Made by a program: the position numbers and the translations under genes. The notes below the pieces were generated by a model. It did not search any database. It was given only the letters and a program-made list of their open reading frames with translations, and had not been told where the DNA came from. A stretch of DNA of 64,000 nt from Erythrobacter sp. SDW2 (GTDB lineage: Bacteria > Pseudomonadota > Alphaproteobacteria > Sphingomonadales > Sphingomonadaceae): positions 124,001-188,000 of the forward strand of contig NZ_CP090370.1 in NCBI RefSeq assembly GCF_021431965.1, given 5' to 3'. Positions 1-7,978 of this stretch are shown piece after piece (position 1 is the first letter of the stretch; each line of letters begins with the position of its first letter).

Positions 1-81
1 AGCAGCGACCAGCAGGATGGCGAAGTGAGACCGAAGGATGCGAAGGACCGTCATGCTCGAAATACGCGTCAACCATTCGAA

Positions 82-105
82 GCCCTCGAAAAAAATTTCG
101 AGGGC
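82..105. repeat. Perfect inverted repeat upstream of cnrY
   Basis: Arms GCCCTCGAAA and TTTCGAGGGC (10 bp each) flank an AAAA centre, and the downstream arm ends about 44 bp before the cnrY start codon. It has no T-run after it on either strand, so a rho-independent terminator is unlikely. It may be an operator or a leader hairpin for the metal-sensing operon. Confidence 0.5.
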
Positions 106-148
106 CAAATGCGCCGACTTCGTATAGGTAGCGAAGGAATTGAACCGA

Positions 149-433
149 ATGAACAAGAACGAACTCTTAGAGCACGCGTTGGCGGACCTGGGGAACATGC
201 CCGCCCCGTCGGTGTCCGACGGCTTCATGGACGGCGTCTGGATGCGAGCGGGTCAGCTCGAGGAAAGGTCTTCGGAGCGTACACGCCTGGCGTTGTTTGC
301 GGCCATGGCTTTCGTCGGTCTCGGTGCAGGTATTGGTGCTACCGCAGCGCCGGCAAGTGCCGAGGCCGCAAGCTTCCGCCTTGTCGATGGTGCAGACCTT
401 TCTCCTGCTGCGTTGCTCCACGTCGAACCATGA
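149..433 (+). CDS. cnrY: CnrY/NccY-like membrane anti-sigma factor
   Basis: This 94-residue protein has a soluble N-terminal part and one membrane segment at roughly residues 47-65, followed by an Ala-rich tail. I recognise it mainly from its place: it is the first of three overlapping genes in the order anti-sigma, CnrX-like sensor, ECF sigma factor, and CnrY of Cupriavidus is about the same length. In that family the cytoplasmic N-terminus holds the sigma factor CnrH inactive until the sensor binds metal. The ATG at 149 is chosen over an in-frame TTG at 140 because a GAAGGA ribosome binding site sits about 10 bases before it. Its stop overlaps the start of the next gene (ATGA). Sequence similarity to CnrY itself is weak, so the call rests on context. 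Confidence 0.62.
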   Translation: MNKNELLEHALADLGNMPAPSVSDGFMDGVWMRAGQLEERSSERTRLALFAAMAFVGLGAGIGATAAPASAEAASFRLVDGADLSPAALLHVEP

Positions 434-870
434 AGATCAGCGCATTCCAATTTGCAATTGCCGCTCTTCTTGCTTTGGCGGCCGGGTGTATCGGAGCGTT
501 TGCCATAGGCGAATGGCGCGGTGTCGCACATCCGCAGACGCTGCACGACTTTGTCCACGAGGAGCTCGACCTCGACGCTTCACAGAGGGAGCGGCTCGAG
601 CGGCTCGAGGCGCGGTTCACCGTCGAGCGAAATGAACTTGAACACTCCCTTCGCGCAGCTAATGCCAGGCTCGCGGTCGCCATGGACGAGGAGCACGAAT
701 ACGGCCCCAAGGTAGCCGCAGCCATCGACGATGTGCACGGTCGCATGGGCGATCTACAGAAGGCCACAGTTGGCCATGTTTTCGCGATGCGCGCTCTGCT
801 GAAACCCGAGCAGAAGGCGCGGTTTGATCGTCAGGTTTCCTTGTCGCTGACCGGCGAAGCCGACGAATGA
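430..870 (+). CDS. cnrX: CnrX-like periplasmic metal sensor
   Basis: This 146-residue protein has an N-terminal membrane anchor (about residues 5-27) and a helical periplasmic domain of the metal-resistance sensor family. All five metal ligands of CnrX are at matching spacing: His39, His43, Glu60, His116 and Met120 here against H42, H46, E63, H119 and M123 in CnrX. In the family, binding of Ni(II) or Co(II) at this site changes the grip on CnrY and frees the sigma factor CnrH. The start overlaps the cnrY stop, so the two are probably translationally coupled. The metal actually sensed is not known; the downstream copper genes make copper worth testing. Confidence 0.82.
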   Translation: MKISAFQFAIAALLALAAGCIGAFAIGEWRGVAHPQTLHDFVHEELDLDASQRERLERLEARFTVERNELEHSLRAANARLAVAMDEEHEYGPKVAAAIDDVHGRMGDLQKATVGHVFAMRALLKPEQKARFDRQVSLSLTGEADE

Positions 871-876
871 CCATTC

Positions 877-1446
877 GTGCAGGGGCTCGACGACACTATT
901 GAATCCGGCCTCGTCGAAAAGGTCAGGGCTGGTAACAGGACGGCATTCGGCCGGCTTGTCGAACCCCATTTGCCGCGACTGCTTGGGCTCGCCCGCCGAA
1001 TGCTTGGATCTTCGGAAGAGGCCGAGGACGCTCTGCAGACTGCTCTTGCATCAACATGGGTAGCTCGAGCCAAGCTGGACCCCGCCAAACCGATTGCGGC
1101 TTATCTTACGACCGTAACACTCAACAAATGCCGCGATAGGCTCCGGCGACGCAAGGTCTCACAATTTTTGGGCATTGGATCGTTCGATCCGGAGATTCCG
1201 ATTGCCTCTGACGAGCCAGGCACCGAAACCCTGGTTGCCGACCGGCAAATGCTCCATGAAGTCTCACGGGCAATCGAAAGGTTACCAGTCCGACTACGTG
1301 AAGCGCTGGTCCTGGTCGCCGTGGAAGGACGAAGCCACCGCGAGGTTTCGCAGTTACTTGGCGTGACGGAGAAGACGGTCGAAACGCGCGTGTACCGTGC
1401 CCGTCAGCGCCTGCGCGAAAAAAACTCGGATATGTTTGAGGCCTAA
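877..1446 (+). CDS. cnrH: CnrH-like ECF RNA polymerase sigma factor
   Basis: This 189-residue protein has the two domains of an ECF sigma factor. Region 2 spans roughly residues 15-85, with an LTTVTLNKCRDRLRR stretch at the end of the DNA-melting region. Region 4 spans about 125-185, with a helix-turn-helix containing EGRSHREVSQLLGV and KTVETRVYRARQRLRE. It starts with GTG six bases after the cnrX stop. In the Cnr/Ncc systems this factor is released by metal and transcribes its own operon and the efflux genes. Here it is followed after 25 bp by copA, so the likely first target is the yxh-copAB operon itself. The czc operon downstream is a second candidate. Confidence 0.88.
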   Translation: MQGLDDTIESGLVEKVRAGNRTAFGRLVEPHLPRLLGLARRMLGSSEEAEDALQTALASTWVARAKLDPAKPIAAYLTTVTLNKCRDRLRRRKVSQFLGIGSFDPEIPIASDEPGTETLVADRQMLHEVSRAIERLPVRLREALVLVAVEGRSHREVSQLLGVTEKTVETRVYRARQRLREKNSDMFEA

Positions 1447-1471
1447 TCGCAGTTCATGCGTAAGGCTGGGT

Positions 1472-3319
1472 ATGAGCAACACGAAACGCACTCAACAATT
1501 TGCTTTTGACCGCCGCAGATTTCTGACCCGTAGCGCCCAAGCCGCGACGTTTATGGGGCTAGCGCACACCGTCCCGGCATGGGCCCGAGGAGGTGATCTG
1601 CACAACGGGGCGATCCGCCCCGGCTTCGACGAAGTGTCGGGCCGCGACATCGCACTGACGATCGGCGAAGGGCCTCGCGTCGTGCAGGGCCGCCGCGGAC
1701 ACGCTGTTGCCGTCAACGGTAGCGTGCCGGGTCCGCTGGTTCGCCTCCAGGAAGGTCAGCCGGTTCGGATCGCGGTCACGAACACGCTCGACGAAGACAG
1801 CTCGATCCACTGGCACGGGCTGCTTCTGCCATTCCAGTACGACGGCGTACCGGGTGTCAGCTTTCCCGGCATCAAACCTGGAGAGACTTTCGTCTATGAC
1901 ATCCCCGCGCTGCGACAGAGCGGCACCTACTGGTGGCATAGTCACTCGGGGTTGCAGGAGCAGGCCGGGCACTACGGCCCGATCGTGGTTGAACCCGCCG
2001 GGGCGGACCCCGTGCAAACGGACCGCGACTATGTTCTACTCCTGAGCGACTTCACGCCTCTTCACCCCCATACGATCATGGACAAGCTGAAGAAGGGCGA
2101 AGGCTACTTCAATTACCAGCAGAACACCTGGACCGACGACTATCCGCTGTCGGGCGAGGACCGCCGGATGTGGGCGCGTATGCGCATGATGGCGACCGAC
2201 ATCCTCGACGTGACCGGCTCGACCTACACCTATCTCGCCAACGGGCGCGGCCCGGAAGAGGGTCTGGAGTTCCTGTTCAACCCTGGAGAACGGGTACGGC
2301 TGCGCGTCATCAATGGCAGCGCGATGACCTTCTTCAACGTCCGCATTCCCGGCGTGAAATTCTGGGTGGTCGGCGCCGACGGCCAGAACGTGCGCCCGAT
2401 CGAGGTCGAGGAGTTCCAGATCGGCACGGCGGAGACCTACGACATCGTCGTCGAGCCGACCGGCGAAGCCCGCACGATCGTCGCCGAAAGCATGGATCGG
2501 TCAGGCATGGCCGTAGCTACCTTGGCATCCCGCCCCGGCGCGCGGGCAACCGTGCCGCCCCTGCGCGATCCGCCGCTGCTGACGATGGCGGACATGGGTA
2601 TGAATCACGGGTCGGGCGGGATGGACCATGGCGGCGGCGACATGGCCGGCATGGATCATTCGGCCATGGGCCATGACATGCCGTCGCAGGGTGGGACTGC
2701 CGAGCCGATGGCCGGGATGGATATGAGCGGCATGAACATGCGAGACACGTCCTTGCTGCCGCCCAGCGTGAAGGTCGGCCCCGGAATCGACATGGTGTCG
2801 ATGAACCCCGTCGATCGAATGGGCGATCCGGGCCTTGGCCTGGACAACGTTCCGCACAAGGTTCTCAACTACAAGGATCTCGTGGCGCTCGAACCGAACG
2901 ACGATCTGCGCCGCCCGTCACGGAGCATGGAAATTCACCTGACCGGCAATATGGAGCGCTACATGTGGTCGTTCGACGGCAAGAAGTTCACCGCCGTCAG
3001 CGACGATCCAATCCGCTTCGCCTATAACGAGCGAGTCCGGGTCAAACTCGTCAACGACACGATGATGGCGCACCCGATCCACCTGCACGGCCATTTCTTC
3101 GAACTGGTCAACGGCGCGCCTGCCGATCGCCAGCCGCAGAAGCACACGGTGATCGTCCAGCCCGGCGGCAGCGCGACCTTCGACCTCACCGCCGACGAAC
3201 AGGGCGACTGGGCCTTCCACTGCCATCTGCTCTACCACATGCATTCGGGCATGTTTCAGATCGTGACCGTCGCCAAGCCGCCTTCGGCACCCGATGTGAA
3301 GCGGGTGGGAGAAGACTGA
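1472..3319 (+). CDS. copA: CopA-type multicopper oxidase, copper resistance
   Basis: This 615-residue periplasmic oxidase of the CopA/PcoA family is thought to oxidise Cu(I) to the less toxic Cu(II). A twin-arginine signal (RRRFLTRSAQAA) lies at the N-terminus, as expected for an enzyme exported folded with copper. Copper-ligand motifs are present in order: HWHG, WWHSHSG, HPIHLHGH and HCHLLYHMHSGMFQ, covering the type 1, 2 and 3 sites. A Met/His-rich stretch around residues 375-430 (MNHG, MDHGG, MDHSAMGHDM) resembles the copper-binding insert of this family. I use the ATG at 1472, just before the Tat signal, although the frame is open upstream. The stop overlaps the copB start. Confidence 0.95.
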   Translation: MSNTKRTQQFAFDRRRFLTRSAQAATFMGLAHTVPAWARGGDLHNGAIRPGFDEVSGRDIALTIGEGPRVVQGRRGHAVAVNGSVPGPLVRLQEGQPVRIAVTNTLDEDSSIHWHGLLLPFQYDGVPGVSFPGIKPGETFVYDIPALRQSGTYWWHSHSGLQEQAGHYGPIVVEPAGADPVQTDRDYVLLLSDFTPLHPHTIMDKLKKGEGYFNYQQNTWTDDYPLSGEDRRMWARMRMMATDILDVTGSTYTYLANGRGPEEGLEFLFNPGERVRLRVINGSAMTFFNVRIPGVKFWVVGADGQNVRPIEVEEFQIGTAETYDIVVEPTGEARTIVAESMDRSGMAVATLASRPGARATVPPLRDPPLLTMADMGMNHGSGGMDHGGGDMAGMDHSAMGHDMPSQGGTAEPMAGMDMSGMNMRDTSLLPPSVKVGPGIDMVSMNPVDRMGDPGLGLDNVPHKVLNYKDLVALEPNDDLRRPSRSMEIHLTGNMERYMWSFDGKKFTAVSDDPIRFAYNERVRVKLVNDTMMAHPIHLHGHFFELVNGAPADRQPQKHTVIVQPGGSATFDLTADEQGDWAFHCHLLYHMHSGMFQIVTVAKPPSAPDVKRVGED

Positions 3320-4539
3320 TGCGCCTGGTCGTCGCCATGCTCCTCGCGAGCGCCGCAACTCCCGCTATCGCACAGGACCATTCAGGTCACGCGCTGCCTA
3401 GCGCGCAATCGCCAGCCCAGACCGAATGCGAACAGGAAGCCGCACGCCATCGCGCCATGGGCCATCCGGTGCCCGAGGGGGCTTGTGAGCCTGCCACGCC
3501 ACCGGGGGAACCAGTCTCCGCCGATCGGCACGAGGGCCATTCTGGCATGGATCATTCGCAGATGGACCACGCTCAAATGGAAGGAATGGACCATTCCGCC
3601 ATGGACCATTCGGCGATGGATCATAGCGAGATGCCGGCGATGGAACATTCCAATATGGAAAGCATGGACCACGCGGCGATGGGCCATGAAGGGATGCAAT
3701 CGTCCGGCCAAGCGCCGATGGACCATCAGACGATGGACCATGGAGACATGGACCACGGAGCCATGGACCATGGCACGATGGACATGACACCCATCCCACA
3801 AGGACCGCCTCCGGCAGCGGCGGGATCGGGACCGCCCCGCGCCGCCGACGCGATCTGGGGCGCCGAAGCGATGCGCGCCTCGCGCGATGCTCTGCGCGCC
3901 GAGAACGGCGGGATGAACGTGTTCTGGTTCCAGGGCGATCGGGCTGAGTATCGCGCACGGGAAGGTGGCGATGGTTACTTGTGGGACGTGCAAGGCTATT
4001 ACGGCGGCGACCTCGACAAATTCTGGTTCAAGAGCGAGGGCGAAGGTACCTTCGGAGAGAAGCCCGAGTCCGCCGAAATCCAAGGCCTTTGGAGCCACGC
4101 GATCGGTCCTTGGTGGGACCTGCAGGCTGGTGTTCGACAGGACCTGACCGGTCCCGAACGCACCCATGCCGTCATCGGCGTGCAGGGACTTGCACCTTAT
4201 ATGTTCGAGATCGACGCGGCCGCGTTCCTGTCCACCAAAGGCGATCTGACGGCACGTGTGGAAGCCGAACTAGACCAGCGCATTACCCAGCGCCTGATCC
4301 TCCAACCGCGCGCCGAAGTGAACCTGTCAGCGCAGGACATTCCCGAACTGGGTGTCGGAGCAGGTCTCGAATCGGTCGAACTCGGACTGCGGCTGCGCTA
4401 CGAATTCGCGCGTGAATTCGCGCCCTATGTCGGCGTTGAACAGGAATGGAAGGTGGGCCAAAGCGCCGACTATGCCCGCATTGCGGGCGAGGATCCGAGC
4501 GTGACCAACTACGTTGTGGGCGTCCGATTCTGGTTTTGA
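3319..4539 (+). CDS. copB: CopB outer-membrane copper resistance protein
   Basis: This 406-residue protein has a signal peptide (cleaved near residue 18), then a long Met/His repeat region (about residues 70-155) made of MDHS, MDHA and MDHG units. It ends in a C-terminal beta-rich domain of about 240 residues that matches the CopB/PcoB outer-membrane barrel family and closes with the typical terminal Phe (VRFWF). CopB pairs with CopA in copper sequestration or export across the outer membrane. The start overlaps the copA stop, so the two are cotranslated. The repeats vary in length between strains in this family. Confidence 0.93.
   Translation: MRLVVAMLLASAATPAIAQDHSGHALPSAQSPAQTECEQEAARHRAMGHPVPEGACEPATPPGEPVSADRHEGHSGMDHSQMDHAQMEGMDHSAMDHSAMDHSEMPAMEHSNMESMDHAAMGHEGMQSSGQAPMDHQTMDHGDMDHGAMDHGTMDMTPIPQGPPPAAAGSGPPRAADAIWGAEAMRASRDALRAENGGMNVFWFQGDRAEYRAREGGDGYLWDVQGYYGGDLDKFWFKSEGEGTFGEKPESAEIQGLWSHAIGPWWDLQAGVRQDLTGPERTHAVIGVQGLAPYMFEIDAAAFLSTKGDLTARVEAELDQRITQRLILQPRAEVNLSAQDIPELGVGAGLESVELGLRLRYEFAREFAPYVGVEQEWKVGQSADYARIAGEDPSVTNYVVGVRFWF
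3541..3786 (+). repeat. Met/His codon repeat inside copB
   Basis: Tandem, imperfect units encode MDHS/MDHA/MDHG/MEHS-type tetrapeptides and close variants. The units are ATGGAYCAT-like and could slip during replication. They form the presumed copper-binding region of CopB. Confidence 0.8.
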
Positions 4540-4765
4540 ACACCGCCGCTTAGTGTGGGCGAATGGCGGGCCTTCATTTTTGATGTGTTCAATTTAGGAC
4601 AGCTAATGAACATCCTATTTGGATGATCACGTAGCTTTTTTGGGACTCAACATTGGTTCTGCGGCTACTGAAGTCAGGGCGGGATCAATGTACGCCTTGC
4701 ACCTCATTTCGGTCTTCTGAGACTGCATCCAATGACGTCCAAAGCCGACCCTCCGCCAGTCATTG

Positions 4766-5161
4766 TCAACGCATGGGGCGCGCGAGGCTTTCGAGAATGC
4801 GACACTCGCCTACACTGTCCGAACGGCAGGAATGAAGAAGCTGCCCAAGCTCGCCATGGAGTGACTGCAAATCTAAGATCTTGCGTTCGACATCCTCGAG
4901 ATGATCCCGCACGATTTGATCAACATCTTCGCAGGGCTTGTCGTCGTGATCGGAAAGCATGAGCAATTCTTTCACTTGCACCATGTTGAATCCCAAGCCT
5001 CTAGCCCTACGCACGAAAGTCAGGGTAGCCAAATGGCTGTCGGAATAATCACGGTAGTTACTATCAGTCCTGTCGGCGACGGGCAGAACACCTTCACGCT
5101 CATAATAGCGGATGGTTTCCGCCTTGGTGCCGGTGGCTTTGGCGAGTTCTCCGATACGCAT
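4766..5161 (-). CDS. CadR-like MerR family metal regulator
   Basis: This 131-residue regulator has a MerR winged helix at the N-terminus (MRIGELAKATGTKAETIRYYEREG) and a long dimerisation helix. Three cysteines at positions 77, 112 and 120 match the metal ligands of CadR-type regulators (77, 112, 119), which respond to Cd, Zn or Pb. It is divergent from the cation diffusion facilitator at 5229, and a perfect dyad lies in the short promoter region between them. MerR proteins hold the divergent promoter in a distorted state and open it on metal binding. Which of Cd, Zn, Co or Pb is sensed cannot be settled by sequence alone. Confidence 0.85.
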   Translation of the reverse strand: MRIGELAKATGTKAETIRYYEREGVLPVADRTDSNYRDYSDSHLATLTFVRRARGLGFNMVQVKELLMLSDHDDKPCEDVDQIVRDHLEDVERKILDLQSLHGELGQLLHSCRSDSVGECRILESLARPMR

Positions 5162-5167
5162 CGCTTG

Positions 5168-5188
5168 ACCTTGTAGTTGCTACAAGGT
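5168..5188 (+). promoter_or_regulatory. MerR-type operator in the CDF promoter
   Basis: Perfect arms ACCTTGTAG and CTACAAGGT are separated by TTG. The first arm overlaps a TTGACC -35 element at 5165-5170, as in CadR, ZntR and PbrR operators, which lie in an overlong spacer. It directly precedes the efflux gene and follows the divergent regulator start. Confidence 0.85.
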
Positions 5189-5228
5189 GCATATGTGCTT
5201 GCGACTCGAATGTTGCAAGGAGAGCCGC

Positions 5229-5849
5229 ATGGCCAAGTCCTGCTGCCAGACACCGGAACCCGATACCGCTGCGCACAATGAGCCGCGCTGGCGCCGCGCC
5301 CTTTGGATCGCGCTCATCGCGAACGCAGCCATGTTCATAGTCGAAATGGTAACGGGTATCGCTGCCGATTCCCGCTCCCTTCAGGCCGACGCGCTCGATT
5401 TCTTCGGCGATGCAGCGAACTATGCGATCAGCCTGGGCGTTGCCGGGATGGCGCTCGCATGGCGGGCGAAAGCTGCTCTGATAAAGGCAGCAACCATGCT
5501 CGCCTTCGGTATCTGGGTGATCGGCTACGCCATCTATGGCTTCATAGCAGGTGCCGATCCGGAGCCTTCGACGATGGGAATAGTCGGCACGCTGGCGTTG
5601 GCGACCAACGTAATCGTCGCACTTATGCTTTTCCGCTTCCGCGAGGGCGATGCGAACATGCGGTCGGTCTGGATTTGCTCGCGCAACGACGCCATCGGGA
5701 ACATCGCGGTTCTCGGGGCCGCTCTCGGCGTTTTCGGAACGGGTCAGGCATGGCCCGACCTGCTGGTCGCCTCGATCATGGCCGGACTGGCGTTCTGGGG
5801 AAGCATCGAGGTATTCGGGCAGGCGCGGCGGGAGCTGGCCCATGAATAG
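5229..5849 (+). CDS. Cation diffusion facilitator, short form
   Basis: This 206-residue inner-membrane protein has about six membrane segments and CDF-type Asp-rich helices (SLQADALDFFGDAANY in segment 2 and a similar SRNDAIGNIAVLGAALG in segment 5), which place metal-binding Asp residues in the membrane. It lacks the usual C-terminal cytoplasmic domain, like short CDF members found in alphaproteobacterial metal islands. A CxC-free CCQ stretch follows the start (MAKSCCQTPE) and may bind metal. The ATG at 5229 follows an AAGGAGAG-like ribosome site. The gene is controlled by the divergent MerR regulator and overlaps the next gene by 8 bp. Confidence 0.85.
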   Translation: MAKSCCQTPEPDTAAHNEPRWRRALWIALIANAAMFIVEMVTGIAADSRSLQADALDFFGDAANYAISLGVAGMALAWRAKAALIKAATMLAFGIWVIGYAIYGFIAGADPEPSTMGIVGTLALATNVIVALMLFRFREGDANMRSVWICSRNDAIGNIAVLGAALGVFGTGQAWPDLLVASIMAGLAFWGSIEVFGQARRELAHE

Positions 5850-6237
5850 CAATACCATCAGTAGCAGGAATGCATTCCTCGCAGAAGAATACCGACGCGC
5901 AGCGAAGGCCGCGAAGGAGCAGAATTTCGAGGAAGCCTGGCACCATCTCGAGCGCGCCCACGTGGTCGCTCAAGACCGTTTCGGACCGCACTGCGTCGCG
6001 CATTTGCGCATGCTGCGGCTTGCCTGGAGAGTAGGAGACTGGCGGGAGGTCCGCGGTCAGATGTTCAGGCTTGCGCTCGCTCCCCTGGGTAACGCTACAG
6101 GAAAGCTGCCGGTCGGAAACACCGGCCGTTCCAATGTCAGTGCTTTCACCCGGATGGAAATAGAGCCGGAGATCAGACGCGTGCTCGGTCTATCGCCAAC
6201 TCGAAATGATTGCTCATCAAAGAAAAGCGTTTGGTAG
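5842..6237 (+). CDS. DUF3703 family protein
   Basis: This 131-residue soluble protein has no signal peptide or membrane segment. It matches the DUF3703 family: an N-terminal helical repeat region (EEAWHHLERAHVVAQ) and the conserved GNTGRSNVSAF-x-M segment near residues 94-106. Family members are common beside metal efflux genes, but their role is not known. It overlaps the end of the CDF gene and is probably cotranscribed with it under the MerR regulator. Confidence 0.75.
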   Translation: MNSNTISSRNAFLAEEYRRAAKAAKEQNFEEAWHHLERAHVVAQDRFGPHCVAHLRMLRLAWRVGDWREVRGQMFRLALAPLGNATGKLPVGNTGRSNVSAFTRMEIEPEIRRVLGLSPTRNDCSSKKSVW

Positions 6238-6249
6238 AGTGGGCGATAT

Positions 6250-6259
6250 TGTCATGACA
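6250..6259. promoter_or_regulatory. Palindrome in czc leader region
   Basis: The 10-bp palindrome TGTCATGACA lies about 60 bp upstream of the small His-rich gene that heads the czc block. It is a possible operator half-pair, but a palindrome this short can occur by chance. Confidence 0.25.
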
Positions 6260-6321
6260 TCACATTTCGTCATTCAAGATTGTTCTTCCTTGGTGAAGCT
6301 CGCGCTGCTACCGGACACCCG

Positions 6322-6660
6322 ATGACCCGGTTCTTCGCCCGTTCTCCGTTGCTACGGCTTATCACGCTGTGCACCGCGCTCGGTGTCCTATGGGCACCGG
6401 TGGCGGAAGCGGCCGAATGCGCGGGAGAGCCCTCGGTAGCATCCCAACTCGAGCAGCACGACGAGCCCGGCGATGATGACCGTGGCCCGGAGAAGCACGG
6501 CGCATGTGCGCATGGCCATTGCCATCATGCTTCGCAGGCCGTCGGACGGTCGTCTGACGCCGTCACCTTGGGCTCGGTGATGAGCGGCCTACGCGCTGGC
6601 GACCAGCCCTCGTTCGCGTCCAATCTGACCGAACTGGCAACGCCCCCTCCTCGCGGCTGA
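6322..6660 (+). CDS. CzcI-like small His-rich periplasmic protein
   Basis: This 112-residue protein has an Ala/Leu-rich signal peptide ending near APVAEAA and a His/Cys motif (CAHGHCHH) around residue 72. The C-terminus (LATPPPRG) is typical of small proteins that sit at the head of czc/cus efflux operons, such as CzcI. It precedes czcC by 64 bp on the same strand. Likely role: periplasmic metal binding or regulation of the pump. The start at 6322 is chosen because the signal peptide begins there. The evidence is mostly position and composition. Confidence 0.55.
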   Translation: MTRFFARSPLLRLITLCTALGVLWAPVAEAAECAGEPSVASQLEQHDEPGDDDRGPEKHGACAHGHCHHASQAVGRSSDAVTLGSVMSGLRAGDQPSFASNLTELATPPPRG

Positions 6661-6724
6661 CGTTCGCCGCGCGTCGGACCTGTTTTCCGACGCTAACTGA
6701 ACGTCACCAAAGGAATACCCATCA

Positions 6725-7978
6725 ATGTTCGCCATATCGTGGCGAGCAGCCCCCGTCTGGGGGCTGATACTCGCCCTGTCCACGGGACCTGCCAGCGCGC
6801 AGGACCCGCGTGTCGTCACGCTCGACGACGCCCTCGAACTCAGCGGGGTCGCCGCTGAGGCCGATACCGCCACCACCAACCCTCGCCTCGTGGGTCCCCG
6901 CGCGGAATCCGAGGCGGCAGCGGCGCTTGTCGATCAGGCTCGCCTCCGGCCTAATCCCGAAGTGTCCTTCGAGGTCGAGAACCTCGCTGGCAGCGGGGCT
7001 TTTTCCGGCCTTCAGGCGACCGAGTATACACTCTCTGTAGGACAGCGTCTCGAACTAGGCGGCAAACGCTCCGCCCGTGTCAGTGCGGCTGAAGCCCAGG
7101 CGGGACTCGCATCCCTCAGGGCCGATCTGACCACGGTCGAACTCGGCCAACTGGTGCGCGAGCGATACCTCACGGCTGTTGCCGCAGCTGCCAGGGTCGA
7201 ACTTGCGCAGGATGTGGTCGCGCGCAATGAAGAACTGGCGCGTATAGCTGGCGTCCTTGTGGAAGTCGGCCGCGAGCCGCCTCTGCGCGCGCTGAGAGCG
7301 GATGCAGCCCTCGCCGAAGCGCGCGCACATCTGGTCGAGGCCGAGGCGGAGAGCCTGTCGGCTCGAACTGCGCTCGCCGCTCTATGGGCGGGCGGTGAAG
7401 CGCCCTTCGTTCCAGCTGAATTTCCGAATGTTCTCCCGCCCGCCTCACTTATGGCCGATGCGACGGAAAGTCTGACCTACAGGGTCGCGCGTGCCGAAAG
7501 CACGGCTGCTGCGGCGGAAATTGAGCGGCAGCGAACTCTGCGTATTCCGGATCCGACAGTCTCCGCGGGCGTGCGGCGCTTCGGGGAAAGCGGCGATAAC
7601 GCCTTCCTCGTCGGTGTTTCGATCCCGCTTCCCTTTCGGGATCGCAACCAGGGCAACGTTGCGGCTGCCGAGGCTCGGTTGCGGGCAGCGAACGCTCGCG
7701 AAGCCGTAGCCCTCGCGGACTACGAGCAGGCGGTCGCCAGCGCCCGCGCAAGGTATCTTGGTGCCGAAGCGCGCGTCGAGACCCTGTCGCGGACATCGCT
7801 CCCGCAGGCGGAGGAGGCGCTACGCCTCGTGAGCATCGGATATCGCAACGGACGTTTCCCCCTGATCGAAGTTCTCGCTGCCGCCGAGGCGCGCGACACG
7901 ATCCGCGAGGCGCTCATCGCCGCCCGCGAACAGAGGGGCCTGGCCGCAGCCGAACTGATCGGGCTGGCCGCACAATGA
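6725..7978 (+). CDS. czcC: CzcC-like outer-membrane factor (TolC family)
   Basis: This 417-residue protein has a signal peptide cleaved near GPASAQD and two long coiled-coil halves rich in Ala, Glu and Arg, the usual pattern of TolC-type outer-membrane channels. It forms the exit duct of the tripartite pump made with the next two genes. Its length is standard for CzcC/CusC. The stop overlaps the start of the membrane-fusion gene (ATGA), so the three pump genes form one translational unit. Confidence 0.93.
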   Translation: MFAISWRAAPVWGLILALSTGPASAQDPRVVTLDDALELSGVAAEADTATTNPRLVGPRAESEAAAALVDQARLRPNPEVSFEVENLAGSGAFSGLQATEYTLSVGQRLELGGKRSARVSAAEAQAGLASLRADLTTVELGQLVRERYLTAVAAAARVELAQDVVARNEELARIAGVLVEVGREPPLRALRADAALAEARAHLVEAEAESLSARTALAALWAGGEAPFVPAEFPNVLPPASLMADATESLTYRVARAESTAAAAEIERQRTLRIPDPTVSAGVRRFGESGDNAFLVGVSIPLPFRDRNQGNVAAAEARLRAANAREAVALADYEQAVASARARYLGAEARVETLSRTSLPQAEEALRLVSIGYRNGRFPLIEVLAAAEARDTIREALIAAREQRGLAAAELIGLAAQ

